Of a DNA stretch of 64,000 bases, positions 27,958 through 36,631 are shown one piece after another (position 1 is the stretch's first letter; every line of letters begins with the position of its first letter). The position numbers were made by a program, and so were the translations under genes. The stretch comes from Planctomycetota bacterium (GTDB lineage Bacteria; Planctomycetota; Phycisphaerae; UBA1845): positions 110,398 to 174,397 of the forward strand of contig JAKQDH010000143.1 of assembly GCA_029558835.1 (NCBI GenBank). Direction: 5' to 3'. Under the pieces are notes generated by a model, which made no database searches, had not been told where the DNA came from, and saw nothing but the letters and a program-made list of their open reading frames with translations.

Positions 27958-28163
27958 CCGGATCAAAGATTCGGCGGTGCTTCGGACGATATAGAGCAGC
28001 AGGCCGGTAGAGACAGCCGGCGGCGGGAGAGCTGAAAGCGATCATTCATCTGGTTCATTGAGGGGCTGGCCAACGGGCCAGACGTTCGGTTCGATCGACA
28101 AACTGGCTTCTTTCCCCTCCGGAAAGCACCGTTTCGCCTTCGGGTGAGCGGTGCTTTCTTATT
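27958..28163 (+). ncRNA. Candidate small RNA between nrdJ and rpsP
   Basis: From the start predicted by the TATAAT at 27946 to the terminator at 28122-28163 is about 200 bases. It contains several hairpins: CCGGAT/ATTCGG near 27959-27975, GCCGG/CCGGC near 28003-28021, and CTGGCC-AACG-GGCCAG near 28067-28082. There is no open reading frame with a ribosome-binding site. I compared it mentally with SRP RNA, 6S RNA and the cyclic-di-GMP riboswitch and saw none of their signatures. It could instead be a long attenuator leader. Confidence 0.5.
28122..28163 (+). terminator. Rho-independent terminator
   Basis: A 10-bp stem GAAAGCACCG (28122-28131) with CGGTGCTTTC (28149-28158) is followed by TTATT. 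It would end the candidate small RNA or nrdJ read-through transcripts. Confidence 0.8.
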
Positions 28164-28554
28164 GGCGGATGCCCGGCGGTTGGCGGGGCCGCGCGGCGCA
28201 CTGCCTCGCCGCGCTGGCGGCGCGTGGCGGTGTTGATGGCAGAGCTCGGGGACGTGCCGGTTCTTCGGGGGTGGGTTCGCCTTGGCGGGCGGAGCCCGCC
28301 CGCGGAAAGGGGGTGTGCTGGTTGTTCGGGGGTAGGTTCGCCTCCGCGGCCCTCACCCCTGCCCCTCTCCCGCGGGGGGAGGGGTCCAGGCGCCGTGGGC
28401 GCCGGGGCGCGAGGCGCCCGGGGGGCCGGGCGCCGAGCGCGGCCGCCGGCCAGCTTGCGAGCGGGCCGGGGTTGGGTATACTAACTGGACTCGGGTGCCG
28501 GCGGGCTTTCTGCCGGTGCGTAACGGTGACCACCGGCGTGTTGAGGAGACAGGC
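28164..28554. other. Intergenic region with dispersed palindromic repeat
   Basis: Holds a copy of the C-rich dispersed palindrome at 28350-28384, preceded by a roughly 35-base internal duplication (around 28256-28290 and 28312-28346, sharing GTTCGGGGGTxGGTTCGCCT-type sequence). The rpsP promoter must lie downstream of it; none is obvious. Confidence 0.45.
28350..28384. repeat. Dispersed C-rich palindromic repeat, family A
   Basis: CCCTCACCCCTGCCCCTCTCCC followed by a short loop and GGGGGGAGGGG in family form (first 20 bases given by CCCTCACCCCTGCCCCTCTC). Other copies: 9941-9975, 30674-30705, 36111-36145, 49387-49424, 53781-53817, and in inverse orientation 55071-55110 and 57892-57930. Confidence 0.8.
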
Positions 28555-28860
28555 GTGGCGGTTCGCATTCGATTGAAGATGGCGGGTCGGCGACATCAGC
28601 CCTGCTACCGCTTGGCGGCCATGGACCGCAGCCGGCCGCGGGACAGCGACGTGATCGAGGAATTGGGTCAGTACCAGCCGGCGCATCCCAAAGCGGAGAA
28701 GCAGGTCGTGCTGAACCGGGAGCGCATCGAGTACTGGCTGAGCGTGGGCGCCCAGCCGAGTGACACGGTGCGGCGGTTACTCGAAAAGGCGGGCATCATG
28801 CCGAGCCGCGCGTCCGATCGAGCCGGCGCGCGCGCCGCTTCGGGGCCGGCCCCGGTGTAA
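28555..28860 (+). CDS. rpsP: 30S ribosomal protein bS16
   Basis: A 101-aa protein beginning at GTG 28555 with TTGAGGAGA immediately upstream; the start codon is inferred from alignment to the family start ([15 protein letters not shown]). The core ([24 protein letters not shown]...[24 protein letters not shown] in key residues) is typical bS16, which stabilises the small subunit 5' domain. A short Ala/Arg-rich tail follows. It heads the rpsP-trmD-rplS cluster; rimM, usually between rpsP and trmD, is absent. Confidence 0.96.
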   Translation: MAVRIRLKMAGRRHQPCYRLAAMDRSRPRDSDVIEELGQYQPAHPKAEKQVVLNRERIEYWLSVGAQPSDTVRRLLEKAGIMPSRASDRAGARAASGPAPV

Positions 28861-28906
28861 CGTTCATCCAGGGGTGGCGTCGGGCGAGGAGCGCGGGTGG
28901 AGACGC

Positions 28907-29626
28907 ATGCGGATCGACGTGCTGACGCTGTTCCCGGAGGTGTTCGGCCCGTTTCTTGAATCCAGCATTGTCGGCCGGGCGGTGGCGGCCGGGGTGGTAA
29001 GCGTGCGGTGCGTGAACTACCGCGATTTCACGCACGACCGACATCGGAGCGTGGACGATCGGCCTTTCGGCGGCGGACCGGGTATGGTGTTGCGCTGCGG
29101 GCCGGTGTTTGAGGCGGTTGAGCATCTGCGGCAGGAGCGGCCGGAGAAGCCGCTGGTGGTTCTGCTGACGCCGCAGGGCGAGGTATTGACCCAGGCGTTG
29201 TTGGCGGAGTTGGAGCGTGAGCCCTGGCTGGTGCTGATCTGCGGGCACTACGAGGGGTTCGACGAGCGGATCCGCCTGGGGCTGGGGGCGCGGCAGGTTT
29301 CGATCGGTGACTACGTACTGTCGGGCGGGGAACCGGCCGCCATGGTGGTTATCGACGGGATCGTGCGGCTGCTCCCGGGGGCTTTGGGCCATGAAGGAGC
29401 CACGGGCGACGAGTCATTTGCCCGGGGCCTGCTGGAGTATCCGCAGTACACGCGGCCGCGGGATTTTCGCGGCATGGGCGTACCGGAGGTGCTGCTGTCG
29501 GGTGACCACGCCCGGATCGAAGCGTGGCGGCGAGAGCAGGCGTTGGCAAGGACCCGGCAACAGCGGCCGGACCTGCTGGGGCCGGACGCCGATACGGACG
29601 ACAGGAAACAGGACTGCGGCGTGTAG
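28907..29626 (+). CDS. trmD: tRNA (guanine37-N1)-methyltransferase
   Basis: A 239-aa SPOUT-family enzyme that methylates N1 of G37 in tRNAs using S-adenosylmethionine, preventing frameshifting. ATG 28907 with GGTGGAG upstream gives the canonical start [24 protein letters not shown]. The knot region is intact: [13 protein letters not shown] and [30 protein letters not shown] is the conserved substrate loop. It sits 46 bp after rpsP and 165 bp before rplS. Confidence 0.97.
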   Translation: MRIDVLTLFPEVFGPFLESSIVGRAVAAGVVSVRCVNYRDFTHDRHRSVDDRPFGGGPGMVLRCGPVFEAVEHLRQERPEKPLVVLLTPQGEVLTQALLAELEREPWLVLICGHYEGFDERIRLGLGARQVSIGDYVLSGGEPAAMVVIDGIVRLLPGALGHEGATGDESFARGLLEYPQYTRPRDFRGMGVPEVLLSGDHARIEAWRREQALARTRQQRPDLLGPDADTDDRKQDCGV

Positions 29627-29791
29627 AGAGCCGCGGGGGCGCAAGACGGAGTCGAGGAACCCGTCCGATCAACCGATCGGCTGAGGCGGAGGGGTTCCGG
29701 GTGAGCGTCCTGGGACGCATTCCTGCCGGGGACGGGCCCCAGGGGGTCCGGGTCGGGCGGGTGGTCTTCGGATTCTGATGGGAGTCGCGGG

Positions 29792-30223
29792 ATGAGTCAG
29801 CGTGTGTTGGACTTGGTTGAGGAACCCTATCTGAAGGCGGAGACGCCCGAGTTTCGCGTCGGGGACACGGTCGACGTCATGTGCCGGATCATCGAGGGTG
29901 ACAAGGAGCGCATCCAGGCGTTCAATGGTACGGTGATCGCACGGCAGGGGCACGGGCTGAATGAGAAGTTCGTGGTGCGGCGCCTGGTCGGCAAGGAGGG
30001 CGTTGAACGGACGTTTCTGCTGCACTCACCGCACGTGGTGGACGTGAGAGTGCGTCGGCGCGGGAAGGTGCGACGGGCGAAGCTCTATTACCTGCGGAAC
30101 CGCGTGGGCAAGGCGCGCCGGTTGCGGGAGCTGCGCGGACAGCGGAAGAGCGGCGAGGCCGCCGAGGAGGCCGCGGCACCTGTGCCGGCTGCGTCGGTGG
30201 CGACGGCGGGCGCGGCGTCGTGA
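29792..30223 (+). CDS. rplS: 50S ribosomal protein bL19
   Basis: A 143-aa ribosomal protein at the 30S-50S interface. Core signatures are FRVGDTVDVMCRIIEGDKERIQAF and VERTFLLHSPHVVDVRVRRRGKVRRAKLYYLRNRVGKARR in family order. A C-terminal Ala/Glu-rich extension of about 25 residues goes beyond the usual length (about 115). GGAGTCGCGGG precedes the ATG. The stop codon overlaps the GTG start of yraN (GTGA). Confidence 0.97.
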   Translation: MSQRVLDLVEEPYLKAETPEFRVGDTVDVMCRIIEGDKERIQAFNGTVIARQGHGLNEKFVVRRLVGKEGVERTFLLHSPHVVDVRVRRRGKVRRAKLYYLRNRVGKARRLRELRGQRKSGEAAEEAAAPVPAASVATAGAAS

Positions 30224-30591
30224 ACCTGCGAGGCCGGCTGGGGAGGCGGGGTGAGCACCTGGCCGGACGGCACCTGCAACGCTTGGGCGGGCGGATCGTG
30301 GCCCGTAACTACCGTTGTCCCCAGGGCGAGATTGATCTGATCGTGCTCCTTGGCGACACGCTGGTGTTCGTCGAGGTGAAGACGCGGACGGCCGGCGACG
30401 GCGGCCAGCCGGAGGAACCGGTGCAGTGGACACAGCGTCGCCGGATTGAACGGGCGGCGCGGTACTTCGTCAGGCAGCATCATCTCGAGCATCGACCGTG
30501 CCGGTTTGACGTGGTGTGCGTCTTCTGGCCCCAGGGCGGGCGCCCGGTGCTTGAGCACTTCGAGAACGCGTTTCCGGTAGTAAGTAGCTGA
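30220..30591 (+). CDS. yraN: YraN/UPF0102 nuclease-fold protein
   Basis: A 123-aa protein starting at GTG 30220, overlapping the rplS stop. It has the restriction-endonuclease-like core of the family: GRRGEHLAGRHLQRLGGRIVARNYR, then QGEIDLIVLLGDTLVFVEVKTR, with the Asp...Glu-x-Lys catalytic pattern (EIDLI, EVK). The family is widely found near rplS and rnhB and its biological role is uncertain, though a role in recombination or DNA uptake has been suggested for relatives. The translational coupling to rplS is clear. Confidence 0.93.
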   Translation: MNLRGRLGRRGEHLAGRHLQRLGGRIVARNYRCPQGEIDLIVLLGDTLVFVEVKTRTAGDGGQPEEPVQWTQRRRIERAARYFVRQHHLEHRPCRFDVVCVFWPQGGRPVLEHFENAFPVVSS

Positions 30592-30997
30592 GGACGGAGG
30601 TGGGAGCTATTCTCTTCCGCGGCGCGGACGGCGGATACGCTCCTGTCTACAAGGGGCGTGTGGGCCTCGGCGGCCCTCACCCCTGCCCCTGTCCCGGAGG
30701 GAGGGTACGTATCTGGCGTGGGTGCCATGCCCACCCCCGCCGCAGGCGGGGGTGGGCATGCGATCGGTCGCCAGAGCGTGCTTACCCGCGACCGCGGTCG
30801 CGGGAAAGCATGGCACCCTCAGCGCCGTACACGCTGAGCACGTACCTCGCTGCAAGGGAGAGAGGGCGGAGGTCGCGTGCACACCGACGCGCGCAGCATT
30901 GTCGGGGTGCGTGTTCGCGGGGCTTGCGGCGTGCGGCTTGGCGTGGGATACCAGCAGCGGCTTGGATGAGTGAGTGGCTTCGATTTGAGGTGTGCAG
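30592..30997. other. Intergenic region built of palindromic repeats
   Basis: Contains a family A palindrome (30674-30705) and a large nested palindrome of family B (30721-30850). No gene is supported. Confidence 0.5.
30721..30850. repeat. Nested palindromic element, dispersed repeat family B (copy 1)
   Basis: Outer arms GGTGCCATGC (30721-30730) and GCATGGCACC (30808-30817) enclose a perfect 16-bp hairpin with a 3-base loop (30726-30760) and a perfect palindrome CCCGCGACCGCGGTCGCGGG (around 30785-30804). Related copies in the opposite orientation lie at 53681-53750 and 56471-56545; homology extends into GTACGTGCTxAGCG flanking sequence. Confidence 0.75.
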
Positions 30998-31777
30998 ATG
31001 ACGGTGACGTTGATTGATTCGCACGCGCACCTGACGGACGCCGGCCTAGCAGGGCAGGTTGAGGACGTGTTGGAGCGGGCGCGGCGGGCCGGGGTCGAGC
31101 GCGTCATCAGCATCGGGCTCTCCGCGGCGGACGCGTTGGCAGCGGTCGCGCTGGCGGAGCGGTTCGGGCAGCAGGTGCGGGCGACGGCCGGCATTCATCC
31201 CCACGAAGCCGCGAAGGCCGCGGAGGCCGATTTCGAGCAGGTGCGGCGGATGCTGGATGATCTGCGCGTGGTCGCGTTGGGCGAGGTGGGTCTGGATTAC
31301 CACTACGACTTCGCCCCGCGGGACGTGCAACGGGCGGTGTTCGCGCGGCAGCTTGCGTGGCTGCAGGAGCTTGATCGGCCGGTGGTGGTGCACTGCCGAG
31401 AGGCCTGGGACGACACCGTTGCCCTGTTGCGCGAGCACGGGCTGAGTGGACGGCCGGTCGTGTTCCACTGCTTCAGCGGCTCGGCCGAGCAGTACGCGGT
31501 ACTGCAAGACGAGGGATGGTGGGCGTCGTTTACCGGGGTGGTGACGTTTCGCCGGGCGGTGGAGACGCAGCAGATCGCCCGAAGCTGCCCGCCAGACCAG
31601 CTCATGATCGAGACGGACGCACCGTACCTTTCGCCGGAGCCGGTGCGGTCGCGGCGTACCAACGAGCCGGCGTACCTGGTGCACATCGCCCGGTTCCTGG
31701 CGGACCTGCGCGGGACGGACTACGAAGCGCTGGCGGCGCAGATGACCGCGAATACGGAGCGGTTCTTCCGGATTTGA
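30998..31777 (+). CDS. tatD: TatD-family metal-dependent DNase
   Basis: A 259-aa TIM-barrel hydrolase. The start ATG 30998 follows GAGG by about nine bases; GTG 30992 is an alternative. Metal ligands are in DSHAHL near the N-terminus, GEVGLDYHYD, PVVVHCREAWDDT, FHCFSG and ETDAPYL. TatD enzymes have 3'-5' exonuclease activity and are linked to DNA repair and fragmentation; bacterial physiological roles vary. The gene is convergent with the peptidase gene at 32099. Confidence 0.95.
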   Translation: MTVTLIDSHAHLTDAGLAGQVEDVLERARRAGVERVISIGLSAADALAAVALAERFGQQVRATAGIHPHEAAKAAEADFEQVRRMLDDLRVVALGEVGLDYHYDFAPRDVQRAVFARQLAWLQELDRPVVVHCREAWDDTVALLREHGLSGRPVVFHCFSGSAEQYAVLQDEGWWASFTGVVTFRRAVETQQIARSCPPDQLMIETDAPYLSPEPVRSRRTNEPAYLVHIARFLADLRGTDYEALAAQMTANTERFFRI

Positions 31778-32098
31778 GCACGTCGGGCAGCGTACCTCCC
31801 GGCGGCGGCGATGGACCGTGGCGTTCTCGGCAAGACGGTCAGTGTGCTGCCGGTGGGGCTTTGTGCCCGCAGCGGCCCTCGCCTCTCCGCGGGCTCGGAG
31901 GGCGTCGGGGCTTGGCGTCGCGGGGGTGTATAACGCGGCGGGGCACGTCCGGGCTGATAACCCGGGCGTGCCCCGCGTGGGAAGCGTGAAGCCGGCAGAT
32001 CAGTGTAGTGCACGAGACCCGGCGCCTCGCCGGTGCGGCCGATCGCCACATCGAGAGGCTCTCACGGGCCGCAGCAACTTGCTGCGTCCCCGCTTTCG
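31778..32098. other. Convergent intergenic region with a 16-bp hairpin
   Basis: A stem of 16 bp with one G-U pair joins 31938-31953 to 31961-31976 around the loop CTGATAA. There is no T-run, but its place between convergent genes fits a bidirectional terminator or a repeat. Nothing else was recognised. Confidence 0.5.
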
Positions 32099-34003
32099 TC
32101 ACTTGTTCACCTGCTTGAGCAGGGCCTCCGTTTGGTCGAGCATGTGCTCAAAGTGCTTCATGGCCGCCCGAATCGCATCGGGCTTGGTCATGTCGACGCG
32201 GGCCAGCTTCAGCACGTCGATGGGGTACTTGTGCGAGCCGGCCTTGAGAAACTCCATGTAAGCGTCCACGGCGCCGGGTTCACCGGCCAGGACGCGCTCG
32301 GCGATGTTGGTGGCGGCGCAGTAACTGGTCGCATACTTGTACACGTAGAAGTTGTAGTAGAAGTGGGGGATACGGATCCAGTAGTTGTCCACGAGGTCGT
32401 CGTGGGTGTAACTGGGGCCGTAGTACTTCTTCATGATCTTGCCGTATTCGGCACCGAGCGTATCGGCGGTGAGCGGGGTACCCCGCTCGGCCAGCTCGTG
32501 AATGCGCTGCTCGAACTCGCTGAACATGGTCTGGCGGATCACGGTGCCACGGAAGCCCTCCAGGAATTCAACGAGCAGATAGAGTTTCTGGTTCGGGTCG
32601 GTGGTGTGCTCAAGCATGTAGTTCTGCAGGAGGATCTCGTTGCAGGTGGAGGCGACCTCCGCACAGAAGATGCTGTAATCGGCGTAGATGTAGGGCTGGG
32701 TGCCCCGGGAGAAGAAGGAGTGCATCGAGTGCCCCATTTCGTGGGCGAGGGTCGAGACGTCGTCGAAATCGCCGTGGAAATTGAGCAGGATGTAGGGCTG
32801 GGTCAGGAAAGTGCCTGAGGAGTACGCCCCGCTGCGTTTGCCCTTGGTGGGGAACACGTCCACCCAGCGGGAATCGAAGCCCTTCTTCATGGGGCTCAAG
32901 TAGTTGCCGCCCAGGGGCTGGAGGGCGGTGAGGATGGTGTCCACGCCCTGCTCATACGTGTAGTGGAGCTTGCCCTCGTCGCCGACGAGGGGCGCGTAGA
33001 GGTCGTAGTCGTGCACGCCGTCGTCGAGCTTGAGGGCTCGCTTGCGGATGTCCGTGTAGCGGTGCACAAGGGGCAGGTTCTCGTTGACGGTGTTGACGAG
33101 GGTCTGGTAGACCTCAACGGGGATGGCGCCGTTTTCCAGGGAAGCGGCCAGGCAGCTTGGGTAGCCGCGGGCCTTGACCTGGAAGAGGTGGCTCTGCACC
33201 GCGCCGCTGAGCAGGGAGGCGGCCGTGTTGCGCATGCCGGCGTAGGCGCTGACGATGCCGTCATAGGCGTCCTTGCGGACGCGGCGATCGGTCGAGCGCA
33301 TGAAGCGGTAGAAGGCCGAGTCGCTCAACTCCACCGGCTGCCCGCTTTCGTCCTTGATGGTGGGGTACGTCAGGTCGGCGTTGGCGAGCAGGTTGTAGGC
33401 GGTGTAGGGCGTGGAAAACACCTCGCCGCCCAGGGCAATCAGCTCCTCTTCGCGGGCGGAGAGGATGTACTTTTTGAGGCGGAAGAGGTTATCGAAGTAC
33501 TGGCGGTAGAGGGCCAGGTCCTGGTTCTTGTCCATCCAGGACTGGATGGTTTCGTGCGGCAGGGCAGTCAACTCGGGATCGACCCAGGAGACCGCGGCAC
33601 TGTAGTTGATGGCCAGGGAGCGGGCCCGGTTCTTGAGGCCCTGGTTGCCGCTGTCCCGTGTGTCCTGGTCGGACAGCAGGCTGGCGTAGACGTAGACGCG
33701 ATCGATACGCGGTTCGAGCTGGTCGCGCCAGGTGAGGAACTTGAGGAGTTGCTCGGGGCCCTGACTGAGGGTGCCCTTGAAGGCGGCCGCGTTGCCGACC
33801 TCCTTCTCGACGGCGGCGAACTCCACCTCCCACTTCTGCACGTCGGGGAAGATGGTCTCGGTTGCCCAGAGGTACTTCTTCTCGATCTCACCGCGTTCCC
33901 GCACGCGCTGGGTTTCCTGGGCGAGCACAGTCGAGCTGGTCATGAGGATTGCACCTGTTGTCCAGAGGGTCAGCCACCGCCGGTGAGGCGTAAGTCGCAT
34001 CAT
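32099..34003 (-). CDS. pepF: Exported oligoendopeptidase F-type zinc peptidase (M3B)
   Basis: A 634-aa peptidase from ATG 34003 with CAGGTGG upstream. The N-terminus is a clear signal peptide (RRWLTLWTTGAILMTSSTVLAQE), so this member is exported, whereas classical PepF is cytoplasmic. The catalytic zinc site HEMGHSMHSFF lies near residue 415, with the downstream ligand Glu in AEVASTCNE. The family cleaves medium-size peptides inside a closed cavity. It probably degrades peptides in the periplasm, perhaps downstream of the secreted endopeptidases elsewhere in the window. Confidence 0.94.
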   Translation of the reverse strand: MMRLTPHRRWLTLWTTGAILMTSSTVLAQETQRVRERGEIEKKYLWATETIFPDVQKWEVEFAAVEKEVGNAAAFKGTLSQGPEQLLKFLTWRDQLEPRIDRVYVYASLLSDQDTRDSGNQGLKNRARSLAINYSAAVSWVDPELTALPHETIQSWMDKNQDLALYRQYFDNLFRLKKYILSAREEELIALGGEVFSTPYTAYNLLANADLTYPTIKDESGQPVELSDSAFYRFMRSTDRRVRKDAYDGIVSAYAGMRNTAASLLSGAVQSHLFQVKARGYPSCLAASLENGAIPVEVYQTLVNTVNENLPLVHRYTDIRKRALKLDDGVHDYDLYAPLVGDEGKLHYTYEQGVDTILTALQPLGGNYLSPMKKGFDSRWVDVFPTKGKRSGAYSSGTFLTQPYILLNFHGDFDDVSTLAHEMGHSMHSFFSRGTQPYIYADYSIFCAEVASTCNEILLQNYMLEHTTDPNQKLYLLVEFLEGFRGTVIRQTMFSEFEQRIHELAERGTPLTADTLGAEYGKIMKKYYGPSYTHDDLVDNYWIRIPHFYYNFYVYKYATSYCAATNIAERVLAGEPGAVDAYMEFLKAGSHKYPIDVLKLARVDMTKPDAIRAAMKHFEHMLDQTEALLKQVNK

Positions 34004-34165
34004 GGTCCACCTGCCTTGGGACGGGAGGTTTCCAATGGCGCCGCGGCGCGGTCCCGTCCACCGCAGCCCGGCGCCGGCGAAGCCCTAAGCATAGGTGCTA
34101 CCGGGGCCACCCGCAAGCACCGGCGCGCGGCGGCGGCGGGGTTGCGACAACTACATGCGCGAGGT

Positions 34166-35821
34166 TCACGCGGGGACGAAATCGGCCAGCCCGGCATGAG
34201 CTTCGTGCTGCTCCATCAGGCTGACCAGCCCCTGCACCTGCTGGGCGAGGCGGGCCGCGGGCGGGTCCGCGACACCGGCGGAGGCCGCGGCCGATACGGG
34301 AAGGGACAGTAGGGGGTCGGCCCCGGGGCCACCGCCTGCGCCGGTGAGCAACGACCGCAGCTCAGCAAGGCTTTGGCGGCCTTCGTGCAGGAGTTGCTCG
34401 ACGCGACCGGCATCCCGGGGTGCCGCCAGGCGGGGCCGCCCGGTGCCGGAGCGGGCGTGCTCCTGAAGTTCGGGGAGACGGGTCCGCGCGGCAGCCAGAG
34501 TTTCGGTGCGATCCGCAGTCTGCTTGAGGGAGAGCGCCAAACGATTGGTGCGCTCGAACTGCTCCGCGATTCGATCGAGACTGCTACGCACTTGCGTCTG
34601 CAAGTCATGCGCTTGAGCGGCGATGTCCTCGATGCGACGGTGCAGCTTGCGGGTCTCGCGGAGCGTCGTCCTGGCGGTCTCGGTCAACTCGTGCGTGGTG
34701 TGATCGCGGTCCTGGACGCCGGCGAGCGCCGGCTGGAGGCGGTCCAGCAGCGTGCGCGCGAGTTCGACCGCGCTGTGCAGCCGGGCGTGGACGGCCTGGG
34801 CTTCGCGGACGGAGGACGGCGAGGCGGTCACGGACTCGTCGCATCGGGCGCCGGTGGGCTGGCCCGCGGGGGGGCGGGCAGCGGCTAGCGCGCCGGACGG
34901 CAAGCCGGCCCCGCTCGCACTGCGGCGAGAGGAGGCCGTGCCACCCGTCAGACACCGCCCGCCCGCACCTTGGGCACTCCGCGGCGGGAGGCCGACCGCC
35001 GGCGCCGGCGGTTCAATCGTCATCATCTGGGCAATGACGGATTCGAGGAACTCCGCGTCGATCTGGTGGCGGTCCGCGGAATAGGCGCTGAGCATGGCGT
35101 TGTCGCAGAGGGTGTTGATCAGTCGGGGCAGCCCCTGCGTGTATTCGTGGATGCGGTCGATGGCGCGGGTGTCGAAGATATCGAGGTTCTGCCCACCGGC
35201 GAGGGTGAGGCGGTGTTGGATGTAGCCCTCGGTCAGCTCGCGGCTGAGGCTGGGCAGGTGGAAGCAACGGAAGATGCGCTGGCGGAGCTGGCGCAGGTTG
35301 GGCTCCAGGAAGCGGCGTTGCAGCTCCGGCTGACCGATGATGATGATCTGGAGGAGCTTGGCGTCGTCGGCTTCGAGGTTGCCGATGGTGCGCAGCAGTT
35401 CGAAGGCGTCCACGGGCAGGTTCTGGGCCTCGTCGACGATGAGGACGACGGGCGTGCCGGTGCCGAAGCGCGTGAGCAGGTGGTCGTGGAGCTGGCGCAC
35501 AAGCTGGGCGTTGCTGGTCTTGTGGTCGAACGGCAGGTCGAACTCGGTGCTGACGGCTTCGAGGAGTTCCCGGCCGTTGCTGATCGTGTGGTTCAGGTTG
35601 GCGAAGCAGATGCGGTCGCCGAACTGGCGGAGCATCATGCGCGCGATGAGGGTCTTGCCGGTGCCGACCTCGCCGGTGAGCAGGACGAAGCCTTTCTGTT
35701 CATTGACGGCGTAGATGAGGGAGGCGAGGGCTTCTTCGTGGTCGGGGGTGGAGAAGAAGAAGCGGGGATCGGGCGTGTTATTGAACGGTAGCTCACGAAG
35801 CCCGAAATAGTCGGCGTACAT
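34166..35821 (-). CDS. ExeA/GspA-like AAA ATPase with long coiled-coil tail
   Basis: A 551-aa protein. The first 270 residues are an ExeA-type ATPase (YADYFGLRELPFNNTPDPRFFF start, Walker A GEVGTGKT at 50-57, Walker B VVLIVDEAQ at 125-133, arginine-rich RRFLEPNLRQLRQRIF). This subfamily is regularly encoded in exosortase/exopolysaccharide loci. The second half is Ala/Arg/Ser-rich with heptad-like helices (about 340-480), unlike short family members. It diverges from the export lipoprotein and CpsD-like genes. It may energise or sense assembly of the export machine; that role is inferred from context. Confidence 0.88.
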   Translation of the reverse strand: MYADYFGLRELPFNNTPDPRFFFSTPDHEEALASLIYAVNEQKGFVLLTGEVGTGKTLIARMMLRQFGDRICFANLNHTISNGRELLEAVSTEFDLPFDHKTSNAQLVRQLHDHLLTRFGTGTPVVLIVDEAQNLPVDAFELLRTIGNLEADDAKLLQIIIIGQPELQRRFLEPNLRQLRQRIFRCFHLPSLSRELTEGYIQHRLTLAGGQNLDIFDTRAIDRIHEYTQGLPRLINTLCDNAMLSAYSADRHQIDAEFLESVIAQMMTIEPPAPAVGLPPRSAQGAGGRCLTGGTASSRRSASGAGLPSGALAAARPPAGQPTGARCDESVTASPSSVREAQAVHARLHSAVELARTLLDRLQPALAGVQDRDHTTHELTETARTTLRETRKLHRRIEDIAAQAHDLQTQVRSSLDRIAEQFERTNRLALSLKQTADRTETLAAARTRLPELQEHARSGTGRPRLAAPRDAGRVEQLLHEGRQSLAELRSLLTGAGGGPGADPLLSLPVSAAASAGVADPPAARLAQQVQGLVSLMEQHEAHAGLADFVPA

Positions 35822-36631
35822 GCAGTGATCCTGAACGAAGCGTGCTGTCCCGCCGGCTGCTCCCCCGGGGCAGCGAGCCTGGCGCGAATATCGGCCCCCG
35901 TGGAGGAGTGCTTGAGGTTCTCGGGCGGTGAGAGGGCCGGGGGTTGGTGCGGTCGGGAGCGAGCCGCGACGCGGGGACGCTGGGGAGGTGATTCTCGGAC
36001 GTTGTTGGCTTGGTGAGGGGGGGCCGCCTGACGACGGTGGAGGCTCAGCGGGGCTGCGGCGCGTGGCGGGGGAGTATGTTGATCCAGCAGAGGGGGGATG
36101 GCCTCCGCTGCCCTCACCCCTACCCCTCTCCCGCGAGGAGAGGGGTTCAGAGGTTCTCGGGCGGTGAGATAGCCGGGGGTTGGTGCGGGCGGGAGCGGCC
36201 CTCGACGCGGCGGTTGAGCGTGTGGCCCCCGCGCTAAACGCACGCGAAGTTCAGGTCCGCTAGACACAATCCGATAAGTCGAGTGAGTGCAGCCGGGGTG
36301 GAGCGGACGCCGACCGGCAGGTCGTGCGCCCGCGGGACGTCTGACTGGCCGGGAGAACGTTTCCCGGAGAAGGGTCGCATAACGCGGACGCCGAGCCGTG
36401 CCGTCAGGCTGTGCGGCCACCGGAGTTGTACCGAGGCCGCGGGGGCTTGCGGCGTGTTGAGGAACGTGGGATCCGAAGGCGCGGCCTCGAAGACCGGTGC
36501 GTTCGGCGCCCACGACGTTGGTCAGGGTGCCGATGCCGGTTCTTCAACAGGCAGTCAGAGTGAGTGCCGCCGGCGTGCCCGGTGGGCGAGGACCAACAAT
36601 GACGGCCTGCGTTGCCTGCGAGAAACGTGCC
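35822..36631. other. Intergenic region with duplicated segments
   Basis: About 810 bases in the divergent region. A 61-bp direct repeat occupies 35914-35974 and 36150-36210, and a family A palindrome lies at 36111-36145 next to the second copy. Promoters of both flanking genes must lie here but none is distinctive. Confidence 0.5.

Noticed and set aside
27958..28163. SRP RNA or 6S RNA identity for the small RNA candidate
   Set aside because: The SRP GGAA/AGCAG apical motif and the long closing stem of 6S RNA are not seen.
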